This document shows, piece by piece, positions 1 through 5,579 of a stretch of DNA of 7,216 nucleotides. Below the pieces are notes generated by a model. It saw only the letters and a program-made list of their open reading frames with translations, was not told where the DNA came from and searched no databases. Source of the stretch: Desulfobulbaceae bacterium. Its GTDB lineage: Bacteria > Desulfobacterota > Desulfobulbia > Desulfobulbales > SURF-16. Positions within the stretch are counted from its first letter, which is position 1. Each line of letters opens with the position of its first letter. The stretch lies in contig JANTGB010000110.1 of the NCBI GenBank assembly GCA_024763115.1, positions 1 through 7,216 of the forward strand, in the 5' to 3' direction. The position numbers and the translations under genes are program-made.

Positions 1-95
1 GTGCCGTAGATTTTCGTGATCAGGTCGGCGCAGCGTATTAGTCATACGTAAGCCGGACTGATCGCGGAAATATGCGGTACCCTGTGAGCAGTTAC
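1..95. repeat. Palindromic repeat element, cut by the left edge
   Basis: Bases 1-28 align without gaps to the reverse complement of 53-80 (21 of 28 identical). Five of the seven mismatches would be G.U pairs in RNA, so a transcript could form a near-continuous hairpin closed by cgtat (34-38) and atacg (44-48). The right end (76-95) finishes in gtgagcagttac. Read on the other strand it begins GTAACTGCTCAC and resembles the GTAAGCGTTCACC ends of the elements at 3667 and 7051. The left terminal repeat must lie about 15 bp before the window. I see no coding potential and read it as a small non-autonomous element or its remnant. The hairpin is seen directly; the mobile origin is inferred. Confidence 0.6.
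70..95 (+). repeat. 26-bp direct repeat, copy 1
   Basis: The 26 bases from atatgcggt to gagcagttac recur at 237-262 with one difference (a at 79, g at 246). The two copies start 167 bp apart and neither flank is conserved, so the match stops abruptly at both ends. This copy forms the right end of the palindrome at 1-95. Confidence 0.85.
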
Positions 96-115
96 CGTAA
101 AATTAATGTAAGTTT

Positions 116-146
116 TCCGGACATTCTGCTGTAAATTTGTCCGGAG
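116..146. other. Inverted repeat plus fragment of the palindromic element
   Basis: tccggaca (116-123) and tgtccgga (139-146) form a perfect 8-bp stem around a 15-nt loop. No T-run follows, so it is unlikely to be a terminator. The overlapping 13-mer cggagtctcgttc (142-154) is identical to 3744-3756 inside the mobile element, and an aatttgt/gatttgt stretch precedes it in both places. This segment may therefore be a decayed piece of that element. Confidence 0.4.
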
Positions 147-150
147 TCTC

Positions 151-230
151 GTTCAAGGGTTCAAGGGTTCAAGGGTTCAAGGGTTTAAAAGTTCCAAGGT
201 TCAAAGGTTCAAGGGTTCAAGGGGTCAAGC
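151..230 (+). repeat. Tandem octamer array, 10 units of gttcaagg
   Basis: Exactly ten 8-bp units run head to tail. The order is four perfect gttcaagg units, then gtttaaaa, gttccaag and gttcaaag, two more perfect units, and a final ggtcaagc. Six units are perfect. Decay sits in the middle and at the downstream end. The array lies between the two copies of the 26-bp direct repeat, in the leader of rsmH. No stem or protein motif is evident. A period of 8 is not a multiple of 3, so it is not a coding repeat. A degenerate array in the opposite orientation lies at 1181-1211. Confidence 0.9.
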
Positions 231-236
231 AACCCT

Positions 237-262
237 ATATGCGGTGCCCTGTGAGCAGTTAC
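237..262 (+). repeat. 26-bp direct repeat, copy 2
   Basis: This is the second copy of the repeat at 70-95 (25 of 26 identical). It ends 25 bp before the rsmH start codon and 10 bp before the rsmH ribosome binding site. Read on the minus strand it starts GTAACTGCTCAC and then gggcacc, like the GTAA-type ends of the elements at 3667 and 7051. It may mark the outer right end of the element that begins left of the window. Confidence 0.8.
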
Positions 263-287
263 AAAGTTTTTTACGAGGTCTGAAATA

Positions 288-1169
288 ATGGAGGCTATTC
301 ATCAGCCGGTTCTTCTTGCCGAAGTTATTTCCCGGCTGAAGCCGAAATCAGGAGAAATATATGTTGATGCCAATCTGGGGATGGGGGGACACAGCCGGGC
401 CATCCTGGAAAAAAGCGGTCCGGCAGGCCGGGTAATCGGTTTTGATTGGGATAAAGAGGCGATAAGAGAGGCTCGAAGCAACCTGGCCGAGTTTGGCAAA
501 AGAGTTGTTTTTGTCCAGCGGAATTTTGTCGATATTGTCGATGTCCTGCAGGAACTCGGCATAAAAGGGGTGAACGGACTTCTGCTTGATCTTGGCCTTT
601 CATCGTTACAGCTTGACTGTTCAGGCCGGGGATTTTCTTTTCAGGGAGATGAATTTCTTGATATGCGGATGGATGATCGAACCAGGGAAACCGCTGCTGA
701 TCTCCTTGCCCGCTGTTCTGAACAGGAGCTGGCTGATATTTTTTTTTATTACGGAGAAGAACGCCAGGCCCGGCGCATAGCCGCTCATGTTGCGACCCGG
801 CGGCGGCAGGAGAAGATTACCACCACCGCTCAACTGGTTGATTTGGTTGCCGGGGCAATTCCCCGGCGTTTTCATCCAGCCAAAAAGCATGTTGCCACCA
901 GGGTTTTTCAGGCCCTGCGTATAGCCGTTAACAATGAGTTAGGTAATCTGGAAAAAATTCTGGCTGATGCCGGGAAAATTCTCCTGCCCACAGCCGGATT
1001 TTGTGTTATCAGTTTTCATTCCCTGGAAGATCGTCTGGTAAAACGGGCTTTTCGGGATAATCCGGTCTTACGGGTTGAAACAAAAAAAATAATTACTCCC
1101 GGCCCGGATGAGTTGGCGGAAAATCCCCGGGCCCGCAGCGCCCGCTTACGGGTAGCGGTTAGAAAATAA
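288..1169 (+). CDS. rsmH: 16S rRNA (cytosine(1402)-N(4))-methyltransferase
   Basis: RsmH (MraW) uses S-adenosylmethionine to methylate N4 of C1402 in the ribosomal P site of 16S rRNA, in the cytoplasm. The 293-aa product is close to the usual family length of about 300-315. It begins with the family block HQPVLLAEV (5-13), followed by the SAM-binding loop DANLGMGGHS (27-36) and GFDWDKEAI (51-59). Further landmarks are LDLGLSSLQLD, GRGFSF, LDMRMD, YGEERQARRIA, RVFQALRIAVNNEL, FHSLEDR (243-249) and a C-terminal NPRARSARLR (279-288). The ATG at 288 is preceded by acgaggt (273-279), eight bases upstream, which supports this start. The gene opens the conserved dcw order ahead of ftsL. An mraZ gene would normally lie just upstream, but the preceding 287 bp hold only repeats. 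Nothing in the protein looks damaged. Confidence 0.97.
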   Translation: MEAIHQPVLLAEVISRLKPKSGEIYVDANLGMGGHSRAILEKSGPAGRVIGFDWDKEAIREARSNLAEFGKRVVFVQRNFVDIVDVLQELGIKGVNGLLLDLGLSSLQLDCSGRGFSFQGDEFLDMRMDDRTRETAADLLARCSEQELADIFFYYGEERQARRIAAHVATRRRQEKITTTAQLVDLVAGAIPRRFHPAKKHVATRVFQALRIAVNNELGNLEKILADAGKILLPTAGFCVISFHSLEDRLVKRAFRDNPVLRVETKKIITPGPDELAENPRARSARLRVAVRK

Positions 1170-1180
1170 GAGGAAAGTAA

Positions 1181-1211
1181 CCCTGAACCTCTGACCCCTC
1201 GAACCTGGAAC
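1181..1211 (-). repeat. Decayed octamer array, inverse orientation
   Basis: Read on the minus strand, 1211 to 1181 gives gttccag, gttcgag, gggtcagag and gttcaggg. These are four imperfect units of the octamer family found at 151-230, but in opposite orientation. They fill most of the 47-bp gap between rsmH and ftsL and separate the purine-rich aggaaag (1171-1177) from the ftsL ATG at 1217. Confidence 0.55.
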
Positions 1212-1216
1212 TAAAA

Positions 1217-1573
1217 ATGGTAAAGGATTATTCCCGTAAATATTCCAGAGCAGGCGGCTTGAGACAGAAGGTTGCCGAGCGGAAATCATCCGGTTCAGGT
1301 GCCGGCGGAAAGCTGTTCCGGAAGCTGGTGGGATTACTGGTCGGCGGAGCCCTGGTCTGCGGCTTATGCGGCAGTTTATGGTTTGGTTATATGATCAGGC
1401 AGGGACTGCGTAACCTTGGTACTGCCAATGTGGCCCTGGAGAAAAACAGGGAAGAAAATCGGTTGCTGAATCTTGAAAGAAATAAACTGTTGAGCAGAGA
1501 GAAAATAGAAAAAAAGGCCGGAGAAGAGGCTGGACTCTATCGCCCTTCGGGCAAACAGATAATCAGGCCATAA
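1217..1573 (+). CDS. ftsL: Cell division protein FtsL
   Basis: FtsL is a small single-pass inner-membrane protein. It forms a periplasmic coiled-coil complex with FtsB and FtsQ and helps activate the septal synthase FtsW-FtsI. The 118-aa product has the expected architecture: a basic cytoplasmic tail (1-36, rich in Lys and Arg), one membrane segment (about 37-60, Leu/Gly/Val-rich), then a charged helical stretch (about 62-103) likely to form a coiled coil. FtsL sequences are poorly conserved, so the call rests on size, topology and position between rsmH and the ftsI-like gene. An in-frame stop at 1184 rules out a longer product. No strong Shine-Dalgarno lies next to the ATG. The best purine tract, aggaaag at 1171-1177, is 39 bp upstream across a decayed repeat, so translation may be weak or coupled to rsmH. 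Confidence 0.85.
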   Translation: MVKDYSRKYSRAGGLRQKVAERKSSGSGAGGKLFRKLVGLLVGGALVCGLCGSLWFGYMIRQGLRNLGTANVALEKNREENRLLNLERNKLLSREKIEKKAGEEAGLYRPSGKQIIRP

Positions 1574-1663
1574 GGAGTTGTCCGGAAATAAGTTGGACAA
1601 TATTGCGCTCCCAAGGCCGCAGCATTCAGCCGGTTATATGAATTGAAAACCGGATTGGCAGAC
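1574..1663 (+). other. Spacer between ftsL and the ftsI-like gene
   Basis: The spacer starts with aaggag (1572-1577) overlapping the ftsL stop codon, too far from any usable ftsI start. It contains two small inverted repeats: ttgtcc/ggacaa (1578-1583 with 1595-1600) and ccggtt/aaccgg (1630-1635 with 1648-1653). The second spans a possible TTG start at 1643. I recognise no gene or promoter. Confidence 0.4.
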
Positions 1664-3670
1664 ATGGGGACAAATGGATTACAACGGCCTGCTGTTGATT
1701 ATTCCGGATTACATCGCAAACGGAAAGATCAGCGCAAGAATCGCAAACTGTTTTTCTTTGCCTTTTTTCTGGTTTTGGCTTTGTTGCTTTTTGTTTTAAT
1801 GTGCCGTTTTTCCATTGAATCTTTTTTTGTCGGCAAGGAGAAGAGCGTGGAAAATGCTCAGTCCCTGGTCTCCGGTTCATTGGAAATGCGCAAAAATATT
1901 TATGACCGTAATCTTGAGAATATGGCGGTCGGTTTCCAGCTGGTTTCAATTTACGCCAGGCCCCTGGAGTTGGAAAATATCAGGAAGGCGGCCGACAGAC
2001 TGGCTCCTGTTCTGGGCTGTGATGCGGATAAACTCTATGAAGATTTGAAGATGGAAAAAAGCTACGAATGGCTGGCCAAGCATGTTTCTCCGGCCCTGGC
2101 CGCTGAAGTAGCGGATCTTGATTTGCCGGGAGTTTATTTTTCTTATGAAAATGAACGATTTTATCCTCATAATTCTCTTGGTGCCCATGTCCTTGGTTTT
2201 GTTAATGATGAACAGGGACTGGCGGGAATTGAGTCTTATTATGATACCAGGCTGCGTAGTGGGATTGCCAGGGAACTTGTTGCCGGCGGTCGGGATATTT
2301 CTCCCGGAGAGGCAAGCCGACCAGGTCATCTTGTCCTTACTCTTGATTTAAAAATTCAGGCTCAGCTTGAAGATGACTTACAGAAACTCGCGCAACAGGT
2401 CAAGGCTGAACGGGCAATGGCCGCTCTCATGGAGATTGACGGCGGGGCCATTGTCGCCCTTGCCAATCTCCCGGCTTTTGATCCCAACGCTTTCTGGAAG
2501 AGCAGCCCGGAATCCCTGGTCAACAGGGTGGTTTCAGAGCGGATTAAACCGGGTCCGCTTAATCGTCTTTTCATGTCGGCCGCTGATATCCGTGACGGCC
2601 GCATAAGCTGGGAAGAGCCGACTGCTGAGGCTAAGCCTTTTCCCGATAAAGAGCTGCAACCCCGGATAAGAAAAAAGAGAGTAAAAGGGCCCTTGTCCAT
2701 GCAGTGGCACGGCTTTTCCTCTGAATTTTTAGGTACGCTTGAACTGGCTGATATTGATTCACGAACCCCGCCTGATGCTTTGGCTGCTTTGGCGGTCAGC
2801 CTTGGTTTTGATAAGGCGCGGCAGCTTGATCTTGCTCCGGCCCGGATAAAGGGAATAAATTATGAGGAAAAGGTAAAGGGGGACGGTGGCAGCTATTTGT
2901 TCGCCGACGATAACAGCGTTACCGCCCTGTCGCTTCTCACCGGTTTCACCTGGCTGGTTAATGGCGGTCATCAGGTGAAACCCTATCTGCTCCGGGAAAC
3001 GATTACCAATGACGGCAGACGGGAATCATTATCTCATCCCTATGGCCGGGTTCCCGGTTTTTCCGGGGAAATGAGCCGGCGGTTTGTCTCTTTTCTGGCT
3101 GATAAGGTTAAACCGGGGCATAAATTTTATATAGCCGAATCCCTGGCCCTTGAGGAAGGAGAAATAGTCGGTCTGAGTCCGGAAAAAGACAATTTGGACA
3201 AGGCTGAGACGGCTGTGCCGCGTTTTCAAACCGTCTTACTGGGAATGGGGCCGGTCTCTAACCCCCGGCTTAGTATAGTTGTTGTCCTGGACGGGGCCGA
3301 GGTTGATTTAACTTCATGTCCTCCGGGCCGGCGTTTATTAAATAAGCTGATGGATCAGGCTGTATCCCGTTTAAGTTCCGCTGAAGTTAAGGAAGGAGGT
3401 TTGCCGCCCCAGCTTGATAATGAGGAAATTTATCATCGCTGGCTGACAGCCCATGACAGCCCTGATACGGTTCTAGACAAGGTTGGGAATTCGCCGGATC
3501 GAATGCCTGATCTTCGTGGTTACAGCCTGCGTCGGGCTTTACAGATTTTACAGCCCGTCAAGATGCGGATTACCGTGCATGGGGCCGGTCGGGTCAGCGG
3601 CCAGAAACCCCGGCCCGGCGTTGAAATAAAGGGTGATGAATGTGTGTTGACTTTGTCCATGGATTCGTAA
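1664..3670 (+). CDS. ftsI: FtsI/PBP2-like protein lacking penicillin-binding active-site motifs
   Basis: This is the septal class B penicillin-binding protein by position and architecture. The 668-aa product has a basic tail, a membrane anchor (about 29-47), the pedestal motif RKNIYDRN (76-83), FYP..LGAHVLGFVNDE..GLAGIE (166-190), LTLD..IQ (225-232), a transpeptidase-like fold and a C-terminal PASTA domain (614-667). The catalytic motifs are gone. NRVV..R.KPG is followed by PLNR (298-301) where SxxK belongs, SxN is SSE (352-354), and KTG is AES (491-493). Their spacing (54 and 139 residues) is close to E. coli FtsI. Since the frame is open throughout, I infer a structural pseudoenzyme rather than a pseudogene, with an active transpeptidase encoded elsewhere. 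The start is uncertain: ATG 1664 is chosen, TTG 1643 would add seven residues, and neither has a good ribosome binding site. The stop codon comes from the inserted element at 3667. Confidence 0.85.
   Translation: MGTNGLQRPAVDYSGLHRKRKDQRKNRKLFFFAFFLVLALLLFVLMCRFSIESFFVGKEKSVENAQSLVSGSLEMRKNIYDRNLENMAVGFQLVSIYARPLELENIRKAADRLAPVLGCDADKLYEDLKMEKSYEWLAKHVSPALAAEVADLDLPGVYFSYENERFYPHNSLGAHVLGFVNDEQGLAGIESYYDTRLRSGIARELVAGGRDISPGEASRPGHLVLTLDLKIQAQLEDDLQKLAQQVKAERAMAALMEIDGGAIVALANLPAFDPNAFWKSSPESLVNRVVSERIKPGPLNRLFMSAADIRDGRISWEEPTAEAKPFPDKELQPRIRKKRVKGPLSMQWHGFSSEFLGTLELADIDSRTPPDALAALAVSLGFDKARQLDLAPARIKGINYEEKVKGDGGSYLFADDNSVTALSLLTGFTWLVNGGHQVKPYLLRETITNDGRRESLSHPYGRVPGFSGEMSRRFVSFLADKVKPGHKFYIAESLALEEGEIVGLSPEKDNLDKAETAVPRFQTVLLGMGPVSNPRLSIVVVLDGAEVDLTSCPPGRRLLNKLMDQAVSRLSSAEVKEGGLPPQLDNEEIYHRWLTAHDSPDTVLDKVGNSPDRMPDLRGYSLRRALQILQPVKMRITVHGAGRVSGQKPRPGVEIKGDECVLTLSMDS
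3659..3666 (+). repeat. Target site duplication, left copy
   Basis: atggattc lies directly before the GTAA end of the mobile element and is repeated directly after its other end (3857-3864). It encodes the last Met-Asp and part of the final Ser codon of the ftsI-like gene. Confidence 0.8.
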
Positions 3671-3856
3671 CCGTTCACCAGGGAATAAATCTTTGCAATA
3701 TTTAAGTCTCTAAGCGTTTACCCGTGCCTTAGATTTGTTCATTCGGAGTCTCGTTCCTCGCTTACCTGTGCCTGCGCAGCATACTGGTGCTGTTCAAGCA
3801 GGCAGGTAAGCATAGACTCCGAAATGGGCAAAGATGAGGTGCTGGTGAACGCTTAC
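3667..3856 (+). mobile_element. 190-bp GTAA-ended palindromic MITE (copy A), IS66-like ends
   Basis: The ends gtaaccgttcaccag (3667-3681) and ctggtgaacgcttac (3842-3856) are inverted repeats with 14 of 15 matches. The 8-bp atggattc flanks both sides. An inner copy of the end (3711) pairs with the right end to give a 145-bp imperfect hairpin. Its perfect blocks are tcggagtct/agactccga (3743-3751 with 3814-3822), gcttacctg/caggtaagc (3760-3768 with 3803-3811) and cctgc/gcagg (3771-3775 with 3798-3802). There is no transposase. A second copy lies inverted at 7051. GTAA ends and 8-bp duplications are known properties of the IS66 family, so a non-autonomous IS66 derivative is the best guess. The TAA at 3668-3670 is the ftsI stop codon. 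The element, target duplication and second copy are seen; the family is inferred. Confidence 0.85.
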
Positions 3857-3864
3857 ATGGATTC
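3857..3864 (+). repeat. Target site duplication, right copy
   Basis: This is an exact copy of atggattc at 3659-3666, adjoining the right end of the element. The preceding c (3856) also matches on both sides, so a 9-bp duplication with a 189-bp element is equally compatible with the sequence. Confidence 0.8.
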
Positions 3865-3886
3865 TAACCCATTAAAGTGGAAGTGA
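3857..3886 (+). pseudogene. Displaced former 3' end of the ftsI-like gene
   Basis: Reading on from the duplicated target in the ftsI frame gives ATG GAT TCT, then codons for Asn-Pro-Leu-Lys-Trp-Lys and a TGA at 3884-3886. Removing the element and one target copy would therefore extend the protein by six residues (NPLKWK) before a natural stop. This is what an insertion just inside the original 3' end would leave behind. Confidence 0.6.
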
Positions 3887-4022
3887 ACTTAGAATCTTTA
3901 GGATTTTTTTCAGTACCCCCTGAGGGGTAAAAGTGCCTTGATGCTAGAGATAACTACCTTGTTTCAATATAATTTTTTAAGTTTCTTGTTTTTTTTGACA
4001 GCTTCTCAGGGGTAGGCACTAA
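3887..4022 (+). promoter_or_regulatory. AT-rich murE leader with possible promoter and RBS-masking structure
   Basis: No gene is seen here. gattctaa (3860-3867) and ttagaatc (3889-3896) form an 8-bp stem followed by a T-run at 3904-3910, a weak terminator-like arrangement. A perfect TATAAT (3968-3973) lacks a good -35 box. tacccc (3914-3919) can pair locally with ggggta (3924-3929). Alternatively, taccccctgag (3914-3924) can pair, with one bulged C, to ctcaggggta (4005-4014), which contains the murE ribosome binding site. These pairings exclude each other, so a translational switch is possible but unproven. Confidence 0.3.
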
Positions 4023-5579
4023 ATGAAACTGACCATGCTCCTGGATAAGCTGAACTATAAAACCCAACAGGATATCAGCAGCATAGAGATTTCTTCCATT
4101 ACCGCCGATTCCCGTAAGGTAAAGGAGGGTGCGCTTTTTGTAGCGGTGGTGGGGATAACGGTTGACGGCCATGATTTTATCCGCGAGGCGGCAGCCGGAG
4201 GGTGCGCGGCGGTTGTCTGCGAACAGGGCAGGGGAGAGGAGTTGGCTTGTCCTGTCGTAGAGCTTGCTGATACGGCTTTAGCCCTGGGGGAACTTGCCGC
4301 CGCCTTTTTTTCTTATCCGGCTGATGAAATGACCATGATCGGGATTACCGGAACCAACGGCAAAACAACGTCAACTTATCTGCTGGAGGAACTGCTGGCA
4401 GGCAACGGCTTTTATCCCGGGGTTATCGGCACGGTAAATTATCGTTACCGTGATGTTCGTTATCCTGCCTCGCATACCACCCCGGACAGCGTTACCCTGC
4501 ATGGCCTGTTGCGGGAAATGGCGGATAATCAGGTCAGCCACGTAATTATGGAGGTTTCCTCTCATGCCCTTAGTCAGCAGCGGCTCAGCGGTTTGCTGTT
4601 CGATCTGGCTCTCTTTACTAATCTCAGCCGGGATCATCTGGATTATCATGCTGATATGAATGAATACTTTGCCGCAAAACAGCAGCTTTTCACTCACTGC
4701 CTGAAGCCGGACGGCAAGGCGGTTGTTGTTCTTTCCGCTGGAGATAACGACAAGTGGGGAGAAAAGATGCTGGCCGGGCTGACTGCGGAGCTGGGCCGGG
4801 AAAGGGTACTTGCCTGCGGCAGTGATGCTGAGGTCGGGGTTCGGAATTTTTCTTGCGGCATAAATGGTATCAGGGCCGGGATAATTACACCTCAGGGTGA
4901 GTTTCAGCTTTCTTCACCCCTGGTCGGCGAGTTTAATCTTCGTAATCTGCTGGGCGTTACCGGGGTAGCCCTGGGACTGGGGATCACAACTGAAAATATT
5001 GACCGTGTGCTGGACAGGACAGGCTCCGTGCCCGGTCGCCTTGAACGGATTCAGGCTGGAGAGGGAGAGGGCGGACCGGCGGTTTTTGTCGATTATGCCC
5101 ACACCCCGGATGCGTTGGAAAATGTGCTTTCCTCGCTTCGTGCCTTAACGCCCCGCCGCCTGCTTGTGGTTTTCGGCTGCGGTGGCGACCGGGATCAGGG
5201 CAAGCGACCGCTGATGGGGAAAATAGCGGCCCGCCTGGCTGATGTTATCCTGCTTACCTCTGATAATCCCCGCAGTGAAGAGCCGCAAGCTATTCTGGCC
5301 GCTGTTGAGCAGGGAGTAAAAAGAGAGAAATGTCCCCGTTTCAGCGCCTTGGAGCAGGCGGAGTTTACGGGAAAAGGGTATGACATTGTTGAGTCGCGGG
5401 AACAGGCAATAGCCACGGCAATTCGCCTTGCAGGAGAGGGAGATATTGTTTTAATCAGCGGTAAAGGCCATGAACAGTACCAGTTGACCAGTTCAGGTAA
5501 AACTTTTTTTGATGATCGTCTGCAGGCGAAAAAACAGCTTGATTCGGTCACTTGCCAAAGGGAAAGGAAATGGAACTAG
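4023..5579 (+). CDS. murE: UDP-MurNAc-L-Ala-D-Glu:meso-diaminopimelate ligase
   Basis: MurE is the cytoplasmic ATP-dependent ligase that adds the third stem-peptide residue to UDP-MurNAc-L-Ala-D-Glu. The 518-aa product has the three Mur ligase domains. The N-terminal domain has TADSR (28-32), GALFVA and DGHDF. The central domain has the P-loop GTNGKTT (110-116), HTTPD (151-155), EVSSHAL (177-183), NLSRDHLDYH (200-209) and the expected carbamylated lysine K219 in FAAKQ. The C-terminal domain has PGRLE, VDYAHTPDALE, FGCGGDRD, DNPRSEE (414-420) and GKGHEQY (480-486). DNPR and the later Gly/Glu of GKGHE are the known signature for meso-diaminopimelate rather than lysine. The ATG follows caggggt (4007-4013). 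A 352-bp gap, more than half of it the inserted element, separates it from the ftsI-like gene, which is long for a dcw operon. All catalytic motifs look intact. Confidence 0.97.
   Translation: MKLTMLLDKLNYKTQQDISSIEISSITADSRKVKEGALFVAVVGITVDGHDFIREAAAGGCAAVVCEQGRGEELACPVVELADTALALGELAAAFFSYPADEMTMIGITGTNGKTTSTYLLEELLAGNGFYPGVIGTVNYRYRDVRYPASHTTPDSVTLHGLLREMADNQVSHVIMEVSSHALSQQRLSGLLFDLALFTNLSRDHLDYHADMNEYFAAKQQLFTHCLKPDGKAVVVLSAGDNDKWGEKMLAGLTAELGRERVLACGSDAEVGVRNFSCGINGIRAGIITPQGEFQLSSPLVGEFNLRNLLGVTGVALGLGITTENIDRVLDRTGSVPGRLERIQAGEGEGGPAVFVDYAHTPDALENVLSSLRALTPRRLLVVFGCGGDRDQGKRPLMGKIAARLADVILLTSDNPRSEEPQAILAAVEQGVKREKCPRFSALEQAEFTGKGYDIVESREQAIATAIRLAGEGDIVLISGKGHEQYQLTSSGKTFFDDRLQAKKQLDSVTCQRERKWN

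Noticed and set aside
3..41. Possible C-terminal tail of an upstream gene (12 codons ending in TAG)
   Set aside because: The stretch lies inside the left arm of a strong palindrome and does not resemble an MraZ C-terminus. The mirror-image reading on the other strand gives a similar FRDQ peptide, as expected from an inverted repeat.
1593..1646. A 17-codon leader peptide from TTG 1593 to TGA 1644-1646, overlapping TTG 1643
   Set aside because: The start is weak, the nearest purine-rich site (1572-1577) is 15 bases away, and the peptide shows no feature. Chance is sufficient.
3691..3855. CRISPR-like or RNA-gene interpretation of the repeated 160-bp segments
   Set aside because: There are only two copies, in inverted orientation. 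Terminal inverted repeats and a target duplication explain them fully as a mobile element.
3860..3910. Rho-independent terminator after the ftsI-like gene
   Set aside because: The 8-bp stem is AT-rich with a 21-nt loop, and the T-run is separated from it by several bases. It is too weak to call.
3995..4023. TTGACA at 3995-4000 as a -35 box for murE
   Set aside because: A -10 at normal spacing would overlap the murE start codon, leaving no room for the ribosome binding site, and the sequence there is not a good -10.
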